Shown: positions 17,983 through 29,310 of the stretch, in pieces
Layout: every line of letters starts with the position of its first letter
Position numbering within the stretch: position 1 is the first letter of the stretch
Assembly (NCBI GenBank): GCA_002918705.1
Contig: PQKR01000008.1
Span: forward strand, 158,374-222,373
DNA length: 64,000 nt
Source: Escherichia sp. ESNIH1
GTDB lineage: Bacteria; Pseudomonadota; Gammaproteobacteria; Enterobacterales; Enterobacteriaceae
Direction of reading: 5' to 3'
Position numbers and translations under genes: made by a program
The notes under the pieces: model-generated
Told to the model about the DNA's origin: nothing
What the model saw: only the letters and a program-made list of their open reading frames with translations
Database searches by the model: none

Positions 17983-18405
17983 ATGCTTACCGGACTGAAC
18001 CACATAACAATCGCTGTAAACGATATTTCTACAAGTTTTGATTTTTACGTAAAGACACTAGGTTTTACCCCCAAGGCCCGATGGACTTCTGGAGCTTACC
18101 TTTGTCAGGGTGATTTGTGGCTGTGCCTTTCTGTTGATGAGGTTTCTCCTCGGCAGGATTACACTCATTACGCATTTAGCATCCGAAGCGAGGATTTTGA
18201 TGTTTTTTCTAATCACCTGAAATCACTAGGCATTGAGGAATGGAAATCAAACAAGAGTGAAGGGAACTCCATCTATCTTTTGGATCCGGATGGGCATAAG
18301 CTGGAAATTCATGACGGTGATTTAAACAGCCGCCTTAATGCATGTCTGAAGCATCCTTACAAAGATATGGTCTTTTTTAATGGCATGAGTGAAGCTGAAC
18401 AATAG
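17983..18405 (+). CDS. FosA-like glutathione transferase (fosfomycin resistance family)
   Basis: A 140-residue vicinal oxygen chelate protein. Metal ligands of FosA are present: His7 (LNHITIAV), His62 (DYTHYAF) and Glu108 (DPDGHKLEIH). The substrate-contact stretches WKSNKSEGNSIYLLDPDG and KHPYKDMVFF are kept. FosA adds glutathione to fosfomycin and opens its epoxide ring. The sequence is clearly more distant from the known Enterobacter/Klebsiella FosA proteins than they are from one another. The gene is AT-rich against its surroundings, suggesting transfer. Activity on fosfomycin is likely from the residues but not shown. Confidence 0.8.
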   Translation: MLTGLNHITIAVNDISTSFDFYVKTLGFTPKARWTSGAYLCQGDLWLCLSVDEVSPRQDYTHYAFSIRSEDFDVFSNHLKSLGIEEWKSNKSEGNSIYLLDPDGHKLEIHDGDLNSRLNACLKHPYKDMVFFNGMSEAEQ

Positions 18406-18727
18406 TGATTTGGTAAACCAGAGATCGGCAAAGTTAATCCTGTCACTTCATGGCGTAACTGCTTCGACGGATTTTAAGATTCGATGTCCGCTCCTCGCTC
18501 TTAGCGGACATTGGCCGTTATCAAAACGAAGGAAAAGCGTTTTTTAAAGCCCTGCACCGAGCCACTCTTGAGCACATTGCTATAACAGGCTCGGTGCGCT
18601 TCTGACATATCACCGGTTAACAGTAGCGCCAGAAACGCAGCACAGTAATCTACGCTTTCACCGGGTATGCATTCAACCCTGTGCGTTTAGTTTCAGTCCG
18701 GTTTATCCATATCCGATTTCCTTACAG
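18406..18727. other. Gene-free stretch after the fosA-like gene
   Basis: No coding potential is recognised. It contains the right TGTCCGCT hairpin (18484-18511). I do not see the second inverted end of the following insertion sequence here. Confidence 0.4.
18484..18511. repeat. TGTCCGCT hairpin, right copy
   Basis: ATGTCCGCT (18484-18492), a 10-base loop, and AGCGGACAT (18503-18511). The arms and the loop length match the copy at 17895-17924. Confidence 0.7.
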
Positions 18728-20034
18728 TTACCTAGGCGGATTTGCCTGTTCATGACTTTGCGTTCTGCGGGTCTGCCAGGGATGATCTGCTTTAGGTTTG
18801 ACATAGTATTTTGAGCGCAGATTTACCCGGGCCCTGTCCACACGCTCGTGAACGTTTTTTTCGCCGTCAAGAGGTATGTGTTCAGGTCCGTCGACATATT
18901 TTTCCCGGCCTAGCGCCCTGCCCTCATACAGGACAGCAATCTCTCCTTCAAAACTCTCACACACGGTGACAACGGAATTACGGAGCCGGTAACCGCGCCC
19001 TTCACTGCGTATCTGGAACGCACTGGTTTTGTACTGAAAAGTGAGGTTTTTTGAGAGAACACGTTTCGCCTGATAGCTGAAGATATGATTCAGCTCTTCT
19101 TCTGAATGGTGTACATCGAGGTGGGCATTAGCAGAGCCACGGGGTGCGGTGGCAAAACGGTTATTATACGCCTCAATAAACTCCGGCAACCATGCGTTTG
19201 CCGTTTCAATATCGCTGATCCCCTGAAGGCGCAGTTCTTTTACCAGCCTGTCCTGAAGCGTCTGGTTCGCCCGCTCAACGCGACCTTTTGCCTGAGGCGT
19301 ATTGGCATGAATTGGCTCTATACCCAGGGTCTTAATCGCCCGGGTAAACTGGGTCAGTTCCCCTTCCCGCTCCGGGTTATTTACGCGAAATATACTGTGC
19401 CGATCCGAATAGAGGGCCAGGGGTACCCCATGATCTGTGAGGTATCCCCGGAGCGTCTCCATATAAGCACGCGTCGTTTCCGCCGGGGCGAAGCGCAGCG
19501 CCATCAGGGCACTGGTGGCATCATCAATAAAGACGATCAGGGTAATCGCGGACCTCGTGCCTCAAACCAGTCATGAGGAGAACTATCAATCTGGATCAGT
19601 TCGCCATAAGAAGGACGACGCATGCGCCGCTGGTAGATTCGGGCAATTTTACGCCGACGTTCACGCCACAACCCTTCCTCCACCATCCACTTTCTGAGTG
19701 TCTCTGTGGATAAAGATAAGCCGTGAACCTCGCGCAGTTTCTCACCGGCAAGGAGGGTGGGACCGAAATCTGAATAACGCTCTTTCAGGATAGAAATAAC
19801 AGCCGCTTTGAATTCAGGAGTGAATGCATTATTGGGACGCTTCCCGCGACGGCGAGAAACCAGACCGGCAGGCCCTTCATTTCGGTACCGGTGCACCAGC
19901 CTTTTAACCTGACGAACAGATATACCCATACGCAATGCTACCTGCTCCTGAGTAATATGCCTGTTCACAGATCCCTGAATAATCTGAAGCCTGTCGAGTT
20001 CGTTATAGCTCATTGTAACTGTCTCTTTGCGCAT
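18728..20034 (-). pseudogene. ISNCY-type (ISKpn21-like) transposase, frameshifted
   Basis: A DDE transposase split into two frames. The N-terminal part (20034 to 19537) has a helix-turn-helix (RLQIIQGSVNRHITQEQVAL, MGISVRQVKRLVHRYRNEG) and the first catalytic Asp in ELIQIDSSPHDWFE. The C-terminal part holds ALYSDRHSIFR (second Asp) and KGRVERANQTLQDRL (Glu). The first frame ends at GPRLP-stop; adding one base in about 19540-19560 restores TLIVFIDDATSALM and joins both parts into roughly 430 residues. The element is probably unable to move by itself. Family naming rests on resemblance. Confidence 0.8.
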
Positions 20035-20095
20035 GAAAAATATCCCCGAAAAATCGACGGGGACATTTTAGAATGGTTTAAAGGGGGACATTACA
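18728..20095 (-). mobile_element. Partial insertion sequence carrying the broken transposase
   Basis: The transposase-start side has a terminal sequence that reads on the minus strand TGTAATGTCCCCC, ending at 20095, with a second TGTCCCC copy 25-30 bases inside. No matching inverted end is visible beyond the transposase stop, so the left boundary is unknown and may be lost by deletion. Confidence 0.5.
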
Positions 20096-20165
20096 GCTTG
20101 GCGTTAACACGCCACGGCTATTCTACTGCGTCTGCTTTCCACCTGTTGCGGCGCGCCTCGCAGGG

Positions 20166-21269
20166 TCAGGACTTAAACAGGTTCTTAAGCGTGTGAGGCT
20201 GGCAGCGGAGATACTGGCTGGCTGCCCGCACCTGCGCGCCGAGCGTTGCCGCGGCATGCCAGGGCCAGCGCGGATCGTACAGCGCCGTGCGCGCAATACC
20301 GATGATATCTGCATCGCCGCTCGCGACAATGGCCTCCGCGTGTTGCGGTTCGGTGATCAAGCCAACGGCCACAACCGGAATATTCACAGCGGACTTCACG
20401 GCTCTTGCTAATGGAACCTGATAGCCGGGATAAACATCGATTTTTTGATCGGGATGAAGCCCACCGCTAGAGACATGAATGGCATCAACACCGCGCGCTT
20501 CAAGCATTTTTGCAAACGCCACGGCCTCTTCGATATCGAATCCGCCCTCAACCCAATCCGTTGCGGAGATGCGCACGCTGATCGCTTTTTCTGCCGGGAA
20601 GGCTTCACGAACCACGTCAAAAATTTCCAGCGGGAATCTGGCGCGGTTCTCCAGCGAGCCGCCGTACTCATCGGTACGCTGGTTTGATAACGGCGACAGG
20701 AACTGATGCAGCAGATAACCATGCGCGGCGTGAATTTGAATCAGATCGATGCCCAGTTTGGCAGCGCGTTTCGCGGCATTGGCAAACTGGGTGCGGATCT
20801 CATCTAGTCCGGCGCTATCCAGGGCTGTGGGGAGCGTATAGCCCGTAGTGTAGGGAACAGCGGAGGGGGCTAACGTTTGCCAGCCGCCTTGCTGATCAGG
20901 CGGGATTTGCCCCTGTTTATCCCAGGGTTTGTAGGTTGATGCTTTTCTGCCTGCATGGGCCAGCTGGATCGCAATAGGCATATCCGACCATTTACGAATT
21001 GCATCAAGAACGCGGGCCATCGCTGCCTCAGATTTATCATCATAGAGACCGACGTCGGCAAAGGTGATGCGTCCTTCAGGCGAGACCGCTGTGGCTTCAA
21101 TCGTCAGCAATCCGGCACCGGATTGCGACAGCTGTCCCAGATGCATCGTGTGCCAGTCGGTCATGCACCCCTCTTCAGCGGAGTATTGGCACATAGGAGC
21201 AATGACGATCCGGTTTTCAATCTCCAGATTTCTGATGCGTAGCGGTGTAAATAGCGTTGGTTGAGACAT
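20166..21269 (-). CDS. Old Yellow Enzyme, YqjM/XenA type
   Basis: A 367-residue FMN-dependent ene-reductase of the NADH:flavin oxidoreductase family. The TIM-barrel shows LFTPLRIRNLEIENRIVIAPMCQYSA (with the active-site Cys of the YqjM class), AIQLAHAGRKAS, IQIHAAHGYLLHQFLSPLSNQRTDEYGGS and a C-terminal GDADIIGIARTALYDPRWP with FMN-phosphate and arginine contacts. It reduces activated C=C bonds or nitro compounds with NAD(P)H. The start at 21269 (MSQPTLF) with GAGAG upstream is preferred to 21293. It is the last accessory gene before ptsG. Confidence 0.85.
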   Translation of the reverse strand: MSQPTLFTPLRIRNLEIENRIVIAPMCQYSAEEGCMTDWHTMHLGQLSQSGAGLLTIEATAVSPEGRITFADVGLYDDKSEAAMARVLDAIRKWSDMPIAIQLAHAGRKASTYKPWDKQGQIPPDQQGGWQTLAPSAVPYTTGYTLPTALDSAGLDEIRTQFANAAKRAAKLGIDLIQIHAAHGYLLHQFLSPLSNQRTDEYGGSLENRARFPLEIFDVVREAFPAEKAISVRISATDWVEGGFDIEEAVAFAKMLEARGVDAIHVSSGGLHPDQKIDVYPGYQVPLARAVKSAVNIPVVAVGLITEPQHAEAIVASGDADIIGIARTALYDPRWPWHAAATLGAQVRAASQYLRCQPHTLKNLFKS

Positions 21270-21380
21270 ACAAATTACTCTCTGTTTCAGCATTAGACAG
21301 GTATGAAAAGCTTAGCCTCCATTTATTACTTATCATAGTGATTACGCTTTAAGGGCATGAATTAGCAAAGGGTAAGCAAT

Positions 21381-21404
21381 AAAAAAGGGAGCCTTACGGC
21401 TCCC
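21381..21404 (-). terminator. Terminator of ptsG
   Basis: On the minus strand GGGAGCC-GTAA-GGCTCCC is followed by six T residues. It is 22 bases after the ptsG stop codon and closely resembles the fhuE terminator. Confidence 0.9.
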
Positions 21405-21425
21405 TCAGTCTCCCCAGACTGCAAT

Positions 21426-22859
21426 TTAGCTGTTGCGGATGTACTCATCCATTTCGGTTTTCAGGTTATCGGATTTAGTACCGAAAATAGCCTGAACGCC
21501 CGAACCTGCAACCACCACACCCGCTGCACCCAGTTTCTTCAGGCCAGCCTGGTCAACCTTCGCCACGTCGGCCACGCTTACGCGCAGACGGGTAATACAG
21601 GCGTCAAGGTTAGTGATGTTTTCTTTACCACCGAAGGCGGAGACCAGTGCCGGAGCCATCTCGCTGGTCGCGCCAGCTTTAGTGTCTTCGGTTGCGTCTT
21701 CACGACCCGGAGTTTTCAGATCCAGCGCTTTAATCATCACACGGAACACGGTGTAGTAGATTGCCGCATAGCACAGGCCCACTACCGGGAACAGCCACAG
21801 TTTGCTGCCGTTACCGCTCAGCACGATGAAGTCGATCAGACCGTGCGAGAAGGAGGTCCCGTCACGCATACCCAGCAGGATACAGATCGGGAAGGCCAGA
21901 CCTGCCAGAACCGCGTGGATTGCGTAGAGGATCGGCGCAACGAACATGAAGGAGAACTCGATCGGCTCGGTGATACCGGTCAGGAACGAGGTCAGCGCGG
22001 CGGAGATCATGATACCGCCCACTTTGGCACGGTTTTCCGGTTTCGCAGAGTGCCAGATGGCAATCGCAGCAGCCGGCAGGCCGTACATTTTGAACAGGAA
22101 GCCACCGGAGAGTTTACCTGCGGTCGGGTCGCCTGCCATGTAGCGCGGGATATCGCCGTGGAAGACCTGGCCTGCGGCATTGGTGTATTCACCAATCTGC
22201 ATCTGGAAAGGAACGTTCCAGATGTGGTGCAGACCAAACGGTACCAGGCAGCGCTCAATGAAGCCGTAGATACCAAACGCCACAACCGGGTTCTGGTAAG
22301 CAGCCCACTGGGAGAAGGTCTGGATAGCCGTACCGATCGGCGGCCAAATGAAGGAGAGGATCACGCCCATAAAGATCGCCGCCAGACCAGAGATGATCGG
22401 CACGAAACGCTTACCGGCGAAGAAGCCCAGATACTCAGGGAGCTTGATGCGGTAGAAGCGGTTGAACATATAGGCGGCAATCGCACCGGAGATGATCCCG
22501 CCGAGAACACCGGTATCCGCCAGGTGTTTCGCCGCGATCTCTTCCGCAGGCAGATGCAGCACCAGCGGCGCAACCACGGCCATCGTTTTCACCATGATGC
22601 CGTAGGCAACCACTGCGGCCAGCGCAGACACGCCGTCGTTATTTGTGAAGCCAAGCGCAACACCGATAGCGAAAATCAGAGGCATATTGGCAAAAACGGA
22701 ACCGCCCGCTTCTGCCATAACGTGGGAAACCACTTCTGGTAGCCAGGTAAAGTTTGCCGAACCGACGCCAAGCAGGATACCTGCGATGGGCAGTACGGAA
22801 ACGGGCAGCATCAGTGATTTACCGACCTTTTGCAGGTTAGCAAATGCATTCTTAAACAT
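21426..22859 (-). CDS. ptsG: Glucose PTS permease EIICB
   Basis: A 477-residue glucose transporter, the same length as in E. coli. The EIIC membrane domain ([20 protein letters not shown] ... [12 protein letters not shown]) is followed by a linker and the C-terminal EIIB domain with the phosphorylated cysteine in [13 protein letters not shown]. Phosphate comes from EIIA-Glc. The start at 22859 is fixed by the E. coli protein and by the conserved leader CTCAGGAGCACTCTCAATT. Mlc, CRP and SgrS sites lie upstream. Confidence 0.98.
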   Translation of the reverse strand: MFKNAFANLQKVGKSLMLPVSVLPIAGILLGVGSANFTWLPEVVSHVMAEAGGSVFANMPLIFAIGVALGFTNNDGVSALAAVVAYGIMVKTMAVVAPLVLHLPAEEIAAKHLADTGVLGGIISGAIAAYMFNRFYRIKLPEYLGFFAGKRFVPIISGLAAIFMGVILSFIWPPIGTAIQTFSQWAAYQNPVVAFGIYGFIERCLVPFGLHHIWNVPFQMQIGEYTNAAGQVFHGDIPRYMAGDPTAGKLSGGFLFKMYGLPAAAIAIWHSAKPENRAKVGGIMISAALTSFLTGITEPIEFSFMFVAPILYAIHAVLAGLAFPICILLGMRDGTSFSHGLIDFIVLSGNGSKLWLFPVVGLCYAAIYYTVFRVMIKALDLKTPGREDATEDTKAGATSEMAPALVSAFGGKENITNLDACITRLRVSVADVAKVDQAGLKKLGAAGVVVAGSGVQAIFGTKSDNLKTEMDEYIRNS

Positions 22860-22865
22860 AATTGA

Positions 22866-22881
22866 GAGTGCTCCTGAGTAT
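22866..22881 (-). promoter_or_regulatory. SgrS sRNA pairing site in the ptsG leader
   Basis: The minus strand reads ATACTCAGGAGCACTC just before the ptsG ATG and covers the ribosome-binding site. This is the stretch paired by SgrS in E. coli under sugar-phosphate stress. It is conserved here; the sgrS gene is not in the window. Confidence 0.85.
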
Positions 22882-22952
22882 TTGTGCTTTTTGTACGTTT
22901 TCACGCATTGGCGCGGGGGGAGAACCGCACTTTAATCAGAGCATCTAAGTGC

Positions 22953-22980
22953 CCTTTATTTATTACACAGAGTAAAATAA
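22953..22980 (-). promoter_or_regulatory. Mlc operator of ptsG
   Basis: On the minus strand this 28-base site contains TTATTTTACTCTGTGTAATA and continues with AATAAAGG, agreeing with the Mlc consensus. It implies repression by Mlc and relief when PtsG transports glucose. Confidence 0.85.
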
Positions 22981-22995
22981 ATCATCCCAAGTTTG

Positions 22996-23011
22996 TTTGA
23001 CCGCTATCACG
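22996..23011 (-). promoter_or_regulatory. Probable CRP site of ptsG
   Basis: The minus strand reads CGTGATAGCGGTCAAA, matching 8 of 10 conserved positions of TGTGA-N6-TCACA. It lies upstream of the Mlc site, as expected for activation of ptsG. Confidence 0.65.
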
Positions 23012-23153
23012 TTTCAAAACGCGGCCGCTTCAAAACTTTCACATATTTACAAAAACGCGGCCTGAAAGTACCAAAAATGCGACTCACCGCCAAGTTTATG
23101 GCGGTGCACTCTACTCGCATTGTCAATTAATTACGAGCCTTAAAAAAACAGGT

Positions 23154-23951
23154 TTATCGGCGGGATTGCAGGCGCGCGGGATCGATATGGAACAGGGTGG
23201 CGAAGTTTTGCGTGGTCTGCTGCGCCAGCTCTTCCAGCGATACGCCTTTCAGCACCGCCATGTACTCCGCAACATCACGGGTCATCGCAGGCTGGTTCTC
23301 TTTGCCCCGGTGCGGGACCGGTGCCAGATAGGGTGAATCCGTCTCCACCAGCATTCTGTCCAGCGGCACGTAGCGTGCAGCGTCGCGCAGCTGTTCAGCG
23401 TTACGGAAGGTAACAATGCCAGAAAACGAAATATAGAAGCCCATATCCAGCAGCTTACCTGCCGTTTCTCTGTCTTCTGTGAAACAGTGTAGTACGCCAC
23501 CGCAATCCGTCACCTTTTCCTCAGCCAGAATTGCCAGCGTATCTTCGCGGGCATCGCGGGTGTGGACAATCACCGGCTTGTTCAACTCGCGACCGATGCG
23601 GATATGGTTGCGGAACGACGCTTGCTGAATGGGTTTGGTTTCCGGGGTATAGAAGTAATCCAGTCCGGTTTCGCCCATTGCTACAACGCCCTCCTCTGCC
23701 GCCAGAGTGCGCAGCTCCTCAACGTCATACATCTCATCCTGATTCAGGGGATGTACGCCGCAGGAGAAGGCAACGTTGTCACGATTGCCCACCAGCTCGC
23801 GCATGGCGCGGTAGCCTGGCAGCGTGGTAGCGACGGCGAGGCAGAACTTAACGTCGCGGGCGGCCGCTTTGGCCAGCACGTCGTCTACATCCCGATGCAG
23901 GGATTGATAATCAAGGCCATCAAGATGGCAGTGGGAGTCGACTAAAAACAT
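23154..23951 (-). CDS. ycfH: TatD-family metal-dependent hydrolase YcfH
   Basis: A 265-residue TIM-barrel metallohydrolase. Metal ligands are seen in MFLVDSHCHLDGL, the MGETGLDYFY glutamate, PVIVHTRDA, GVLHCFTED and LVETDSPYLAP. Family members act as deoxyribonucleases or D-aminoacyl-tRNA deacylases; the exact role of YcfH is not settled. It is the last gene of the minus-strand run pabC-mltG-tmk-holB-ycfH and starts 10 bases after holB. Confidence 0.92.
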   Translation of the reverse strand: MFLVDSHCHLDGLDYQSLHRDVDDVLAKAAARDVKFCLAVATTLPGYRAMRELVGNRDNVAFSCGVHPLNQDEMYDVEELRTLAAEEGVVAMGETGLDYFYTPETKPIQQASFRNHIRIGRELNKPVIVHTRDAREDTLAILAEEKVTDCGGVLHCFTEDRETAGKLLDMGFYISFSGIVTFRNAEQLRDAARYVPLDRMLVETDSPYLAPVPHRGKENQPAMTRDVAEYMAVLKGVSLEELAQQTTQNFATLFHIDPARLQSRR

Positions 23952-23961
23952 AATGTCTCTC

Positions 23962-24966
23962 TTAAAGATGGGATACAGGCAGCACGGCGTCGGGTTGCAG
24001 CCAGTGCTCCTGGCTCAGGAGGAAATCGGTTAACAGCAGTTCGCGATTAACGCCGGTGACGGTCAACAGCTGCTCCCGGCAGGTAAAGATCGCTGCCAGG
24101 ATGGCCCGTAGACGCGCAGGCGCAATAATTTTAGCCAGCCGGGTGACCAGTGGACGGGCATCGGCATTGCCAATCAGCGTTGCCCCCTGCTGAATTTTCA
24201 TCGCGTCGAGATAGAGCGAAGCCAGCCAGTGGAGACGATCGGCCACGCTGTCGTGGTTCAGTACAGGCAGCAGAGAGAGCCAGTCACCGCTGCTCAGCGC
24301 CGCATCGACAGCGGTACACAGCGTCTGACGCTGCGCCCAGGCGTCGGTAGAGAGCAGAATTTGCGCTGCGCCCGGCGCGCCGCCGCAGAGTCGCAGGGCC
24401 GTCAGGATCGCCTCGGGCGTCGCCTGAACCTCACGCGCCAGCCAGGCGCAGGCATAGCGCTCTTCGGGTGGTGCCAGGTGATGCAGACGACAGCGGCTGC
24501 GCAGGGTAGCCAGCAGACGGGCGGGCTCGCGACAAGCGAGGAAGAACCAGGTATTCGCTGGCGGCTCCTCCAGGGTTTTCAGCAGGGCGTTGGCGGCGGC
24601 CTCGGTCAGTCGGGCCGCGTCGCTGACCCAAACCACCTTCGCGCCGCCCAGTCGGGCGTGCTCGTAGAGCTTCTCGCTCACCTCGCGCACCGCGTCGATG
24701 CCCAGCGTGCTTTTGCCCTTCTCTGGCTCCAGCACGTAGTAATCCGGGTGGGTCCCGGCCTGCATCAGCTGGCAGCCGCGACAGCGACCGCAGCTTTTAT
24801 GCCCGTCGGGCTGCTGGCAGAGCAGATAGCGCGTCAGGGCATAGATTAAGGCTTCATCGCCCATGCCGGGCAGAGCGTGGATCAGTAGCGCATGGTGTCC
24901 GCGTCCGGCCTGATAGCTGGCAACCAGGCGTTCAAAGTCCGGGCGTAACCACGGATACCATTTCAT
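23962..24966 (-). CDS. holB: DNA polymerase III subunit delta prime
   Basis: The 334-residue clamp-loader subunit. It has an AAA+ fold with the degenerate P-loop [11 protein letters not shown], the zinc-binding CGRCRGC, and the SRC arginine-finger motif ([10 protein letters not shown]), plus [16 protein letters not shown]. It works with tau/gamma and delta to load the beta clamp. It overlaps the tmk stop by four bases, indicating coupled translation. Confidence 0.95.
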   Translation of the reverse strand: MKWYPWLRPDFERLVASYQAGRGHHALLIHALPGMGDEALIYALTRYLLCQQPDGHKSCGRCRGCQLMQAGTHPDYYVLEPEKGKSTLGIDAVREVSEKLYEHARLGGAKVVWVSDAARLTEAAANALLKTLEEPPANTWFFLACREPARLLATLRSRCRLHHLAPPEERYACAWLAREVQATPEAILTALRLCGGAPGAAQILLSTDAWAQRQTLCTAVDAALSSGDWLSLLPVLNHDSVADRLHWLASLYLDAMKIQQGATLIGNADARPLVTRLAKIIAPARLRAILAAIFTCREQLLTVTGVNRELLLTDFLLSQEHWLQPDAVLPVSHL

Positions 24967-25604
24967 GCGCCCTGCTCCTGCACCCAGGCGGTGACCGTCT
25001 GGCGAATATCACTCATCACCTCGTCGAGGGATCGGGTAGCGTCAATGGTTTTGATCCGCGGATCGGCAGCGGCAAGCTCCAGATAACGGGCGCGGGCGCG
25101 ATGGAAGAAGTCGTAGGACTCCTGCTCAATGCGGTCCAGCTCGCCGCGGGCGCGGGCGCGTTTCAGGCCCACTTCCGGCTCTACGTCGAGATAGAGCGTC
25201 AGGTCCGGACGGAATTCGCCTAATACGGTATCGCGCAGCGTAGCCAGCATATGGGCATCAATGCCGCGTCCGCCGCCCTGGTAGGCCTGAGTCGAAAGAT
25301 CGTGGCGATCGCCAATTACCCAGCAGCCGCGGGCCAGTGCGGGCTTGATCACCGTCTCCACCAGCTGGACGCGGGCAGCATAGAACATCAGCACTTCGGC
25401 TTTGTCAGTGATTACCTCATCGCCAACGGATTTGATATCCAGCACCAGGCTGCGCAGCTTCTCAGCCAGCTGTGTGCCGCCCGGCTCGCGGGTGAAGATC
25501 ATCTCGCCAACGCCAAGCTGGGTCAGCGTCTCCACGACGGTATCGCGGGCGGTGGTCTTTCCGGCCCCTTCCAGCCCTTCGATAACGATGTATTTACTGG
25601 CCAT
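24963..25604 (-). CDS. tmk: Thymidylate kinase
   Basis: A 213-residue kinase converting dTMP to dTDP with ATP. The P-loop GLEGAGKTT, the DRH motif in [20 protein letters not shown] and the LID region [12 protein letters not shown] are present. It overlaps mltG by 11 bases upstream and holB by 4 bases downstream. Confidence 0.97.
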   Translation of the reverse strand: MASKYIVIEGLEGAGKTTARDTVVETLTQLGVGEMIFTREPGGTQLAEKLRSLVLDIKSVGDEVITDKAEVLMFYAARVQLVETVIKPALARGCWVIGDRHDLSTQAYQGGGRGIDAHMLATLRDTVLGEFRPDLTLYLDVEPEVGLKRARARGELDRIEQESYDFFHRARARYLELAAADPRIKTIDATRSLDEVMSDIRQTVTAWVQEQGA

Positions 25605-26616
25605 TTTTTTCCTTAAGCACTTTCAGATAGTCCTGCACCGCGCGGTTGTGGCTGATAAGGTTAGTGGTAAAGGTATGTCCCCCTTTGCCGTCAGCAACAA
25701 AATAGAGATACGGCGTCTTAGCCGGATGCGCAGCGGCGCGCAGCGATGCTTCGCTCGGGATAGCAATCGGTCCCGGCGGCAGGCCGCTGATGGTATAGGT
25801 ATTATACGCCGTCGGCGTCTCCAGATCGCTACGGCTAATTTTGCCGCTGTAGCGCTCCCCCATACCGTAAATAACGGTGGGATCGGTTTGCAAGCGCATG
25901 CCGGTACGCAGGCGATTGATAAAGACCGAGGCGACCTGATCCCGCTCGCTGGCGACCGCCGTCTCTTTTTCAATAATCGAGGCCATCGTCACCAGCTGGT
26001 TTTGATCTTTATACGGCAAGCCCTCCACCCGTCCTTCCCAGGCAGCATTCACCGCAGCGACCATCTTATCATGGGCGCGTTTGAGCATCGCAATGTCGGT
26101 GGTATTGGCGGTGTAGAGCCAGGTATCGGGCCAGAACCAGCCCTCAATCCACTCAGGATGCTCAAACTTGAGCACCTCCGCCACCGTGGCGTAGCTGTCG
26201 TCTTTCAGCGTGTGCTGAATATAGGGTGCGGCCCGGAGCTGCTTCAGAAAGTCGCTGAGACGCATTCCCTCTACCAGACGCAGCGGGAACTGTGCCTCTT
26301 TACCGCTCTCCAGCAGGCGCAGCATGTCGCGCACCGTCATATCCGGGGTAAAGCGGTAGGTCCCGGCTTTAAAGTGGGAGAGATCCGGCTCGACGCGCAG
26401 CAGCCACTGGAACACGCGAGGGCGATTGATAATCTTCTCACTATAAAGCTGGGTTCCCAGCGCCTGACGGCCAGTACCGGCTTTCAGGGTAAAGATGGTC
26501 TCTGCGTTAATCAGCAGCTTGCTCTCCGCCAGCTGGCGAACTTTCCAGTAACCTGCCCCGGCAGCAATGCCCAACGCCACCAGCAGGAGTAAAACAAAAC
26601 GAAACATTTTCTTCAT
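25594..26616 (-). CDS. mltG: Endolytic murein transglycosylase MltG
   Basis: A 340-residue inner-membrane enzyme that cuts nascent peptidoglycan strands. One N-terminal helix ([21 protein letters not shown]) anchors a periplasmic LysM-like part followed by the YceG domain. The catalytic Glu sits in [23 protein letters not shown] and [19 protein letters not shown] are also typical. It overlaps pabC by four bases. Formerly called yceG. Confidence 0.95.
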   Translation of the reverse strand: MKKMFRFVLLLLVALGIAAGAGYWKVRQLAESKLLINAETIFTLKAGTGRQALGTQLYSEKIINRPRVFQWLLRVEPDLSHFKAGTYRFTPDMTVRDMLRLLESGKEAQFPLRLVEGMRLSDFLKQLRAAPYIQHTLKDDSYATVAEVLKFEHPEWIEGWFWPDTWLYTANTTDIAMLKRAHDKMVAAVNAAWEGRVEGLPYKDQNQLVTMASIIEKETAVASERDQVASVFINRLRTGMRLQTDPTVIYGMGERYSGKISRSDLETPTAYNTYTISGLPPGPIAIPSEASLRAAAHPAKTPYLYFVADGKGGHTFTTNLISHNRAVQDYLKVLKEKNGQ

Positions 26617-27428
26617 GACGAGATCGCACGCTCACAAAGGGGAGATAAAAAGGAATACAGCGTACGGGATCTCCATTCCCACTCGCCGCAGGCATTAACC
26701 GGCACCACCGGCATCAGCGCGTTGCAGATCAGCACCTCATCAGCCTCTGCCAGCGCCCTGGGCCGTGCGGCAACGTCGGCAATCGTAAAATCTGAAGCGA
26801 CCAGCCGGTCGATAATAAACTGACGCATAATGCCCTTCACGCCTGCCTGGTCAAGGCGTGGCGTAAATACCGTCATGCCCTGACGCCAGAATAAATTCGC
26901 GGCACAGCATTCCGTAAGCAACCCGTCGCTGTCAAGAACCAGCGCTTCGTCGCCTGCCGTCTGCTCAAGATGAGTACGGATCAGCACCTGCTCAAGACGA
27001 TTGAGATGCTTTAATCCCGCCAGGTGGGGATTACGTCCTAGCCGGATGGGACTGAGCGCAAGGGTAACGCCCTCCCGTTGCCAGCGGGCATAGTGCGCAG
27101 GGGGCGCTGACAGGCTCAGAATGCGCGTTGGCGTCTGGCAGCCAGAAGCGCTATAGCCGCGCCCGCCCGCGCCCCGGGTGATGATGACTTTCAGCACGCC
27201 CGTCTGTTGGCGGCTGGCCAGAGCGATCATCTCCTGTTCGAGGATGACCCAGTCGGTAAACGGGATAAACAATCGCTCACAGGCTTCGCGCAGGCGCGTA
27301 AGATGGGCTGGCAGCAGCTGAACCAGGCCGGTCTGAACCCGGGCGGTAGTAAAACAGCCGTCGCCGAACTGTACTGCCCTGTCGTTTGCCGCCAGCGTCT
27401 GCTGTTGACAGCCATTTATCAAGAACAT
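26613..27428 (-). CDS. pabC: Aminodeoxychorismate lyase
   Basis: A 271-residue PLP enzyme of fold type IV that makes 4-aminobenzoate for folate. Motifs: [30 protein letters not shown], the PLP-lysine in [16 protein letters not shown], and [10 protein letters not shown]. It is more divergent from E. coli than its neighbours. It begins 134 bases after fabF and is the first gene of the pabC-mltG-tmk-holB-ycfH overlap chain. Confidence 0.95.
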   Translation of the reverse strand: MFLINGCQQQTLAANDRAVQFGDGCFTTARVQTGLVQLLPAHLTRLREACERLFIPFTDWVILEQEMIALASRQQTGVLKVIITRGAGGRGYSASGCQTPTRILSLSAPPAHYARWQREGVTLALSPIRLGRNPHLAGLKHLNRLEQVLIRTHLEQTAGDEALVLDSDGLLTECCAANLFWRQGMTVFTPRLDQAGVKGIMRQFIIDRLVASDFTIADVAARPRALAEADEVLICNALMPVVPVNACGEWEWRSRTLYSFLSPLCERAISS

Positions 27429-27562
27429 AGCGGCTCCTGTGTGAGTGACCGGATAGTCTGGCAGGATGCGAAACGCAGGACAAGCGGAGAAAGCTGAATT
27501 GAAAGGGAAAAGGTGCGGAACAGACGGACCGGGCAGCGCAGAGGCTACCCGGTCATACGGCG

Positions 27563-28858
<1,296 letters not shown>

Positions 28859-28892
28859 TCAGGCGGTCGAATGACCGCCTGGAGATGTTCAC

Positions 28893-29132
28893 TTACGCCT
28901 GGTGACCGTTGATGTAATCAATGGCAGCCTGAACGGTAGTGATCTTCTCAGCTTCTTCGTCCGGAATCTCAGTATCAAACTCTTCTTCCAGAGCCATTAC
29001 CAGCTCAACGGTGTCAAGAGAATCCGCGCCCAGATCGTCAACGAAAGAAGCATTGTTAGTCACTTCTTCCTGCTTAACGCCCAGCTGCTCGCCAATAATT
29101 TTCTTAACGCGTTCTTCGATAGTGGTGCTCAT
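28893..29132 (-). CDS. acpP: Acyl carrier protein
   Basis: The 79-residue acidic carrier of growing acyl chains. The 4'-phosphopantetheine serine is in [20 protein letters not shown]. Its sequence is nearly the same as that of E. coli AcpP apart from the C-terminal few residues. The 178 bases between acpP and fabG probably carry its own strong promoter. Confidence 0.99.
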   Translation of the reverse strand: MSTTIEERVKKIIGEQLGVKQEEVTNNASFVDDLGADSLDTVELVMALEEEFDTEIPDEEAEKITTVQAAIDYINGHQA

Positions 29133-29310
29133 ACTCTTAAATTTCCTATCAAAACTCGCTTTCGCGATGGTTTTCGTAGTGTATAAAATGTTGAAAAATT
29201 TGCAACTAAATCCCGGCAGGTCTTACCACGATTTTGCGCTATTCTGAGGCCTTTTGCCCTAATAACGCAAATAAAATTATTCCCATATGGTGCTTTAGGA
29301 AATAACGTGG

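Noticed and set aside
21843..22742. 299-codon open frame antisense to ptsG
   Set aside because: Composition (Arg, His, Asp, Gly-rich) is that of a reverse-strand shadow and ptsG is certain on the other strand.
25402..26592. 396-codon open frame antisense to tmk and mltG
   Set aside because: It crosses two well-identified genes and has no family resemblance.
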